10,591 bases of DNA, from positions 1 through 10,591 of the forward strand of contig JAEZUR010000198.1 of the NCBI GenBank assembly GCA_023420935.1, written 5' to 3'. Below the pieces are notes generated by a model that was not told the DNA's origin, made no database searches, and worked only from the letters and a program-made list of their open reading frames with translations. The position numbers and the translations under genes were made by a program. This document shows, piece after piece, positions 6,409-10,591 of the stretch (within the stretch, counting starts at the first letter, position 1; each line of letters opens with the position of its first letter). The stretch comes from Bacillota bacterium. GTDB lineage: Bacteria; Bacillota; Clostridia; Lachnospirales; Lachnospiraceae.

Positions 6409-6456
6409 AATTATCCTCCTTTAACGTTCTTAGCAGAACTTTATTATATGTTTACT

Positions 6457-6876
6457 TTACTTACTCTCCATTAATGCATTATACACTGCTGTCTTAATCA
6501 CATCACTTGATAAGGTAGCTCCACTAACCCCATCCACATCAATACGATTATCAATCACCATCTGATCTACAATAGCCTCTGCTGGTTTTCCAGTTCCGCA
6601 ATCATGCTCTAGTATCGTTATCTTTGTTATAATGTGATCTACAACCGTAACTTCAACTTTTGCCTTTACTAAACCTCCATCTTCGTTTCCTGCATAAGTA
6701 CCATCTCCAACTTTAGATAAATCAAGATTAGAATAATCCATCGCATCATATGATTTTGCATTCTTTCCAACGTAATAAAGGAATCCAATTATCATAGCAG
6801 CAAATAGTCCAATTACGATTAAGATAGCAACAAGACACCCTTTACCTCTTATTCTCCGTTTGTTATCGTGCTCCAT
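6457..6876 (-). CDS. Membrane-anchored FMN-binding domain protein
   Basis: This 139-residue protein has a basic N-terminus (KRRIRGKG, 6-13), one TM segment (about 14-35) and an extracytoplasmic FMN_bind domain (about 57-137) related to RnfG/NqrC and to the FMN domains of extracellular electron transfer proteins. The motif DGVSGAT at 115-121 fits the (S/T)GAT site where the flavin transferase ApbE attaches FMN through phosphoester linkage to a Thr (here Thr121). An in-frame upstream ATG at 6933 would add 19 residues and overlap the TetR gene. The ATG at 6876 is preferred because AAGGAAGGTGA (6891-6881) precedes it and the product then starts like a normal anchored protein. It lies 49 bases after tetR and 48 before the flavodoxin gene. 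A role in moving electrons across the membrane is inferred from the family. Confidence 0.85.
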   Translation of the reverse strand: MEHDNKRRIRGKGCLVAILIVIGLFAAMIIGFLYYVGKNAKSYDAMDYSNLDLSKVGDGTYAGNEDGGLVKAKVEVTVVDHIITKITILEHDCGTGKPAEAIVDQMVIDNRIDVDGVSGATLSSDVIKTAVYNALMESK

Positions 6877-6925
6877 TTTGTCACCTTCCTTTTTATTCTT
6901 ATTAAGTGATATAACTATAAAATGA

Positions 6926-7507
6926 TTATCCACTTATCCCTGTCATAATAATGTCCATATGTTGATCAAACAGGTGCTTAGCTTCCTCCATTGTAATACC
7001 TTCTTTACTACTTAACATGATCATCAATCCAATAAAGGAACTCCATATATTAAAGGCAGCCATAGCTGGATTGAGTTCTCTTAACTCACCCTTTTTTATT
7101 CCTACTTGAATGGTCTGCTCCATGACAGATATCCATGGAGTTATTTTTTCTCTTCGTTTAGAATATTTATCTAGTACAATCAGATTATATTTTTCAGGCT
7201 CGTTGATTGCCAATTCAAGTATCATGGAGAATATAACTCTAGTGTTATATTCAAATCCTTTATCTACTTGAAGAACTTCTTTAATTCTATCTTTAATTAT
7301 GAGATTTGCTTCCTCATGTATGGTATCTACTATTTCTTGTTTATCTTTAAAATAGTGATATACACTACCTGCAGAGTAGCCAAGGGCATTGGTGATCTTT
7401 CGAATGGATAATAACTCAAATCCTTCATCTAGACCAATCTTTAATGCTGTATCTAAAATAGCTCTTCTAATCTCTTCATTTTTTTGTTTCTGTCGTTCCC
7501 TACCCAT
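6926..7507 (-). CDS. TetR/AcrR-family transcriptional regulator
   Basis: This 193-residue protein is of typical TetR size. The N-terminal DNA-binding domain (about 10-60) shows the family helix-turn-helix, LSIRKITNALGYSAGSVYHYFKDKQEIVDTI (33-63 overall), with the characteristic YHYF at the recognition helix end. The rest is the helical ligand-binding and dimerisation domain, with no recognisable ligand class. The ATG has an AGAAGGA box nine bases upstream. It is the first gene before the FMN-binding protein and flavodoxin genes, and its own promoter is followed by a repeat array that looks like an operator. Autoregulation and control of the two flavin genes are therefore likely, but inferred. 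Confidence 0.9.
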   Translation of the reverse strand: MGRERQKQKNEEIRRAILDTALKIGLDEGFELLSIRKITNALGYSAGSVYHYFKDKQEIVDTIHEEANLIIKDRIKEVLQVDKGFEYNTRVIFSMILELAINEPEKYNLIVLDKYSKRREKITPWISVMEQTIQVGIKKGELRELNPAMAAFNIWSSFIGLMIMLSSKEGITMEEAKHLFDQHMDIIMTGISG

Positions 7508-7551
7508 GACAGTTATCCTTCTTTCTTTGTAATTTCACATTTGTATATTTA

Positions 7552-7605
7552 TTTAATCAGTATTTATTTTTTAATCAGTATTTATTTGTTAAACACTGTT
7601 CATTC
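7552..7605. repeat. 18-bp tandem repeat array downstream of the tetR promoter, putative operator
   Basis: The 18-base unit TTTAATCAGTATTTATTT occurs twice, exactly head to tail (7552-7569 and 7570-7587). A third, diverged copy in phase (7588-7605) matches at 12 of 18 positions. The third copy contains TAAACACTGTTCA (7590-7602), a near-palindrome around the predicted transcription start. The array fills the 5' leader between promoter and tetR start codon, a usual place for TetR-type operators. Binding is not demonstrated. Confidence 0.7.
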
Positions 7606-7611
7606 TTATAT

Positions 7612-7640
7612 ATAATAATACAGCTTGCATCTTATGTCAA
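7612..7640 (-). promoter_or_regulatory. Sigma-A-type promoter of the tetR-FMN-binding-flavodoxin unit
   Basis: TTGACA (7640-7635), 17 bases, TATTAT (7617-7612). The predicted start is near 7605, at the edge of the repeat array, giving a leader of about 100 bases. The whole promoter lies within a larger inverted repeat. Confidence 0.75.
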
Positions 7641-7650
7641 GCTGTATTAT
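7615..7650 (-). terminator. 13-bp inverted repeat, probable terminator of the sensor gene
   Basis: ATAATACAGCTTG (7615-7627) and CAAGCTGTATTAT (7638-7650) are perfect complements across a 10-base loop. The hairpin lies 20 bases after the stop of the GGDEF-domain gene. It is followed on the minus strand only by TATATATAAG, so the U tract is weak. It overlaps the -35, the spacer and part of the -10 of the tetR promoter. Confidence 0.5.
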
Positions 7651-7670
7651 GAAAAGTATTGGCTTGATGA

Positions 7671-9974
7671 TCAAATATATTCGTTCCAAATCACAACCTT
7701 CTGTGTTCCAAGTTTACATTGTTTCAATGCTTCTTCTGCATGTTCAATCAATTTTTTCATCTCTACGGTATGTTTGTTATATAGAGAAACACCGCAGCTA
7801 TAGCTTCTTTCTATACTTTCACCATCTACTTGGATTACTGCCGTTAACTGTTCCAGTTCTTCACAAAACACCTCTAATTGCTGTTCATTTTGAATATTAC
7901 CACGAAATGCGCCAAAACCATCTCCCGAGATTCGAAATACTATAGTATCCTGATTTTTTACTAATTGACGAACGGATTCTGCAAATACTTTAAGAATCTC
8001 ATCACCCACCATATGTCCCCATATATCATTAATTATCTTAAACTGATCTAGATTAATAAAGGCAAATGCGCCCATTTCCTCTGGATTTCGTTCCACAACA
8101 TTACAGATTCTCTCAATATACGCTCTCTGATTTACCAGTCCCGTTAATGGATCATAATCAAATTTTTGTTGAATCTTCTGATCCTCATATGATATAGAAT
8201 CCTTCCCTTCATGAATGGTATAATCCCCTCGATCATCTTCCTGTAATGCACTGGAATCATTTTCTTTATTCTGTAGTAATTGGGAAATATTATGTTCTAG
8301 CTCCTTTTGCTGTTGCAATTTTCTAAATAAATAATATCCATATGCTGTTCCTAACATTAGGAATACAACAGCTAATACTAGAATCAAACTATATTTCCAT
8401 CTTGCCTGACTTGTATGAGTTTTTTGAATTCCCTCTTCATATGCTTGTATTGTATTACCAAATTTCTCTTTATAATCTGGATACTGTATTTGATAATATC
8501 GAATTAATTTATTAATTAATTCATTTAATTCTTGATTTTCCTTATTATATGCCAAATACTCAGAGGAAGGAATGGATAATTCCAAAATACTATTATACTT
8601 ATTTCCATTGTCAATAATATGGTTATAATCTATTACACTTTGATTCGTGATGATCCCCTTCACCTGTTTCTCTTCTAAACCAGCTAACATTTCTTGCTTT
8701 GTTAGAAAAGAAATTAAATGTCCATCAAAGATAGAGTTTTGAAACAGAGGCATATCCTGCTCCATAATGCCCCAATAATACTGATTTAAGTCCGAATTAT
8801 TTATCTTCTTTTCTTTACTTTTTACGGCCAAAATATACTGACTTTGGTAAATTGCATCTGAAAAGCTATATTCCTCTAGACTCTCTTGTGATATTCTTAT
8901 TCCAGAAGCTAGTTGAATTTCATTTGATATTAAGGCTTCATTTGCTTCTTCTTCCTGTAATATATTACTATTCTCATTAAACGCAATCCCTGTTATCCTC
9001 TCAAAAAAGGAAATCATATCTGGTACAATTCCGCATTTTACTTGATTTTGCTCATAGGATACTGGATAGTCCATACCGATTCCTGCAAAATAATCGATAT
9101 GGCTATACTCCTTTTCAATTGCTTTAATTGTCTTTTGTTCCTTTTGATAAAAATATTCCCTTTGATATCGCTCATTCTCCTGATTCACGTGTTTTCGAAG
9201 ATTGTCTCCTTCCATTTCCATATAACGATTGAATATTCTAATCAAAGGTAAATATTTCTTGTTACAAGTACCAATGGTATAGTCTATCTGAATCTGGGGA
9301 AAAGTTCTAACTATAGATAATTGATCATACTCATAGATTTGACTCTTGTTATCCTCCAAGGTCAATGCTGCATCTATCTCCCTCTTATTAAGTGCTGTTA
9401 AAAGCTGGTTCAAATTATCATAGTAACTGATTCTCTTTGCCAATTGTAGATAGGGTAGACAATAATATTCCGTTGAGGCATCCTTTATCATTCCCACCTG
9501 AATATCTTCTATATTTTTGATTCTATCACTTGCTTCACCCGATATTAGTACCACAGTTGAAGTAGCAATCGGAGAAGCTAGATAAACCTTACTCGAGTTA
9601 CCCTCATTAATTGAGACATGATAAAGAAAATCTACCTTCTGTTCCTGTAGGTTGTCATACATAACTGGCCAATCACCTTGTACCCTTGTTATGTTAAGTT
9701 CTAAAATATTCTCCATAAAGTGAATTACTGGAATAGCGGATCCCATTGATTCATTTCCTTGATTATTTGAATACTCCTCTGGATTTGTAGTTCCAAATGT
9801 AATTTTATCCTTCCGAATGGTATCTAGATACTGTTTTTCATCCTCCGTTAAGGAAAATCCACCCTTTTTAGTGGTTTCTTTTGCCAATGAGCATTGATTA
9901 CCAATTACACTACCCAACACCAACATTAGGATAATAAATACTCTTATTTTATATCTTTGGTTTCTTCTTTTCAT
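7671..9974 (-). CDS. Membrane sensor with two SBP-like domains and a degenerate GGDEF domain
   Basis: This 767-residue protein begins with a basic stretch and a hydrophobic signal or anchor (about 10-27). Two successive regions (about 50-275 and 285-515) look like extracellular solute-binding (SBP_bac_3-type) domains, the first with VGMIKDASTEYY- and YYDNLNQLLTALNKREIDA-like segments. A TM helix (about 527-548) and a short coiled coil (about 550-590) lead to a cytoplasmic GGDEF domain (605-767). That domain keeps DPLTGL (608-613) and the D643...N649-D650-xx-G653-H654-xx-G657-D658 motif. The signature is SGDGF (683-687) instead of GGDEF, so the key Glu is Gly, and the inhibitory-site RxxD is KNQD (673-676). 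It is therefore probably inactive as a diguanylate cyclase and may bind GTP or act by protein contact. There is no EAL domain. The start has GGAAAGG upstream. It is transcribed alone, divergent from the lipid kinase gene; no convincing promoter was found for it. Confidence 0.88.
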   Translation of the reverse strand: MKRRNQRYKIRVFIILMLVLGSVIGNQCSLAKETTKKGGFSLTEDEKQYLDTIRKDKITFGTTNPEEYSNNQGNESMGSAIPVIHFMENILELNITRVQGDWPVMYDNLQEQKVDFLYHVSINEGNSSKVYLASPIATSTVVLISGEASDRIKNIEDIQVGMIKDASTEYYCLPYLQLAKRISYYDNLNQLLTALNKREIDAALTLEDNKSQIYEYDQLSIVRTFPQIQIDYTIGTCNKKYLPLIRIFNRYMEMEGDNLRKHVNQENERYQREYFYQKEQKTIKAIEKEYSHIDYFAGIGMDYPVSYEQNQVKCGIVPDMISFFERITGIAFNENSNILQEEEANEALISNEIQLASGIRISQESLEEYSFSDAIYQSQYILAVKSKEKKINNSDLNQYYWGIMEQDMPLFQNSIFDGHLISFLTKQEMLAGLEEKQVKGIITNQSVIDYNHIIDNGNKYNSILELSIPSSEYLAYNKENQELNELINKLIRYYQIQYPDYKEKFGNTIQAYEEGIQKTHTSQARWKYSLILVLAVVFLMLGTAYGYYLFRKLQQQKELEHNISQLLQNKENDSSALQEDDRGDYTIHEGKDSISYEDQKIQQKFDYDPLTGLVNQRAYIERICNVVERNPEEMGAFAFINLDQFKIINDIWGHMVGDEILKVFAESVRQLVKNQDTIVFRISGDGFGAFRGNIQNEQQLEVFCEELEQLTAVIQVDGESIERSYSCGVSLYNKHTVEMKKLIEHAEEALKQCKLGTQKVVIWNEYI

Positions 9975-10044
9975 ATGTGTTGCCTTTCCACTTTAATCCA
10001 TTTCCATAATTAGCTGTAGATTCATATTTATTCCAGAATTATTC

Positions 10045-10098
10045 TACTACAATGGTATACTTTTGTCATTATAATATCTACAATGTATTCTTGTAGTA
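10045..10098. repeat. CTACAA repeats in the divergent intergenic region
   Basis: CTACAATG occurs at 10047-10054 and 10078-10085, and the inverse TTGTAG at 10091-10096. The outer pair extends to TACTACAA/TTGTAGTA (10045-10052, 10091-10098). They lie between the divergent sensor and lipid kinase genes, just upstream of the kinase promoter. A binding site is possible; chance in AT-rich DNA is also possible. Confidence 0.4.
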
Positions 10099-10099
10099 T

Positions 10100-10128
10100 T
10101 TGCAATTTCTTAATTTCTCACCTATAAT
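10100..10128 (+). promoter_or_regulatory. Sigma-A-type promoter of the lipid kinase gene
   Basis: TTGCAA (10100-10105) and TATAAT (10123-10128) are 17 bases apart. The predicted start near 10135 gives a leader of about 30 bases containing the GGGAGG ribosome binding site. Confidence 0.75.
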
Positions 10129-10164
10129 TATTGATAGAGAATGGAAATAGGGAGGTAATCACTC

Positions 10165-10591
10165 ATGTATCATTTTATCGTAAACCCAAAATCTCGTACC
10201 GGAAATGGTCTTACAGTTTGGAATAACGTTGAGAAAGTTTTAAAACAAAGAGAAATCCTCTATCAGGTCTACTTTACCCATTATGAATTTCATGCAGCTA
10301 AACTTGCAAAACAAATCTGCGAAACTAATATAGGGACTAAACACATCATTGTTTTAGGTGGCGATGGAACCGTAAATGAAGTGATTAATGGGATTGATTC
10401 CTATCAAGATATCCTATTTGGTTACATTCCATCCGGGTCCAGCAATGACCTTGCCAGAAGTCTTGGAATACCCAAAGATCCGATTCAAGCGTTAGAACAA
10501 ATATTGACGTCTAAATGTTATCGTTATTATGATCACGGAATCATTCAAACAAATGAATCAGCTCTTACGAAAAAGGAGCCTACAGGGCTTC
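10165..10591 (+). CDS. Diacylglycerol kinase family lipid kinase (YegS/DgkB type), 5' part
   Basis: The reading frame is open from the ATG at 10165 to the window end (142 codons), about half of the usual 290-310 residues. The product phosphorylates diacylglycerol or a related lipid with ATP at the membrane's inner face. The N-terminus YHFIVNPKSRTGNG (2-15) is the family opening with the NPxSGxG-like loop. The nucleotide-binding GGDGTVNEV lies at 65-73 and PSGSSNDLAR at 89-98, where most relatives have a GTxND- or GSGND-type motif. GGGAGG precedes the ATG by about eight bases. The rest of the catalytic domain and the C-terminal beta domain lie outside the window. The exact lipid substrate cannot be told. 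Confidence 0.9.
   Translation, partial: MYHFIVNPKSRTGNGLTVWNNVEKVLKQREILYQVYFTHYEFHAAKLAKQICETNIGTKHIIVLGGDGTVNEVINGIDSYQDILFGYIPSGSSNDLARSLGIPKDPIQALEQILTSKCYRYYDHGIIQTNESALTKKEPTGL

Noticed and set aside
6877..6933. Longer N-terminus for the FMN-binding protein starting inside tetR
   Set aside because: An internal ribosome binding site at 6881-6891 fits the ATG at 6876, and the extra residues would put a polar tail before the anchor with no family precedent that I know of.
7552..7605. CRISPR-like array
   Set aside because: The repeats are only 18 bp, directly adjoining with no spacers, and there are no cas genes nearby.
9891..9974. Lipoprotein signal in the GGDEF sensor (Cys27 after a hydrophobic stretch)
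   Set aside because: The residues before the Cys (IGNQ) do not fit a lipobox, which needs a small residue at -1.

Overview
The window is 10.6 kb of AT-rich DNA with short intergenic gaps, AAAGGAG-type ribosome binding sites, vegetative (sigma-A-like) promoters, a T-box riboswitch and tRNA genes without an encoded CCA end. This suggests a low-GC Firmicute, most likely a clostridium of the Lachnospiraceae type. That placement is an inference from gene order and style; no database was searched.

Region 1 (1-3663, minus strand) is a tightly packed operon transcribed from about 3628 downwards: cysE (serine O-acetyltransferase), cysS (cysteinyl-tRNA synthetase), mrnC (Mini-RNase III) and rlmB (23S rRNA 2'-O-methyltransferase). 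Seven codons of a possible next gene lie at the window's left edge. A complete T-box leader with a UGC (Cys) specifier, antiterminator/T-box and terminator precedes cysE. Cysteine precursor synthesis, tRNA-Cys charging and two rRNA-maturation genes are therefore probably controlled together by uncharged tRNA-Cys.

Region 2 (3720-5512) holds an Eis-like GNAT acetyltransferase (minus) divergent from ispF (plus). IspF is the MEP-pathway cyclase and here carries an unusual C-terminal CxxCxxCxxC tail.

Region 3 (5575-5931, minus) is a two-gene tRNA unit, tRNA-Val(TAC) then tRNA-Met(CAT), with a perfect-consensus promoter and a strong terminator.

Region 4 (5998-7650, minus) is a small putative operon: a TetR-family regulator, a one-TM protein with an FMN-binding domain (covalent-flavin motif) and a short flavodoxin. 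Its promoter overlaps a 13-bp inverted repeat. An array of 18-bp repeats directly downstream of the promoter looks like an operator.

Region 5 (7671-9974, minus) encodes a 767-residue membrane sensor with two periplasmic-binding-protein-like extracellular domains, a TM helix and a degenerate GGDEF domain (SGDGF), probably not an active diguanylate cyclase. Divergent from it at the right edge is the start of a diacylglycerol kinase-family lipid kinase gene.

Most of the window is conserved housekeeping sequence. No mobile element, CRISPR array or defence system is visible. The least ordinary items are the Cys-rich IspF tail, the flavin module with its repeat-array operator, and the degenerate GGDEF sensor.
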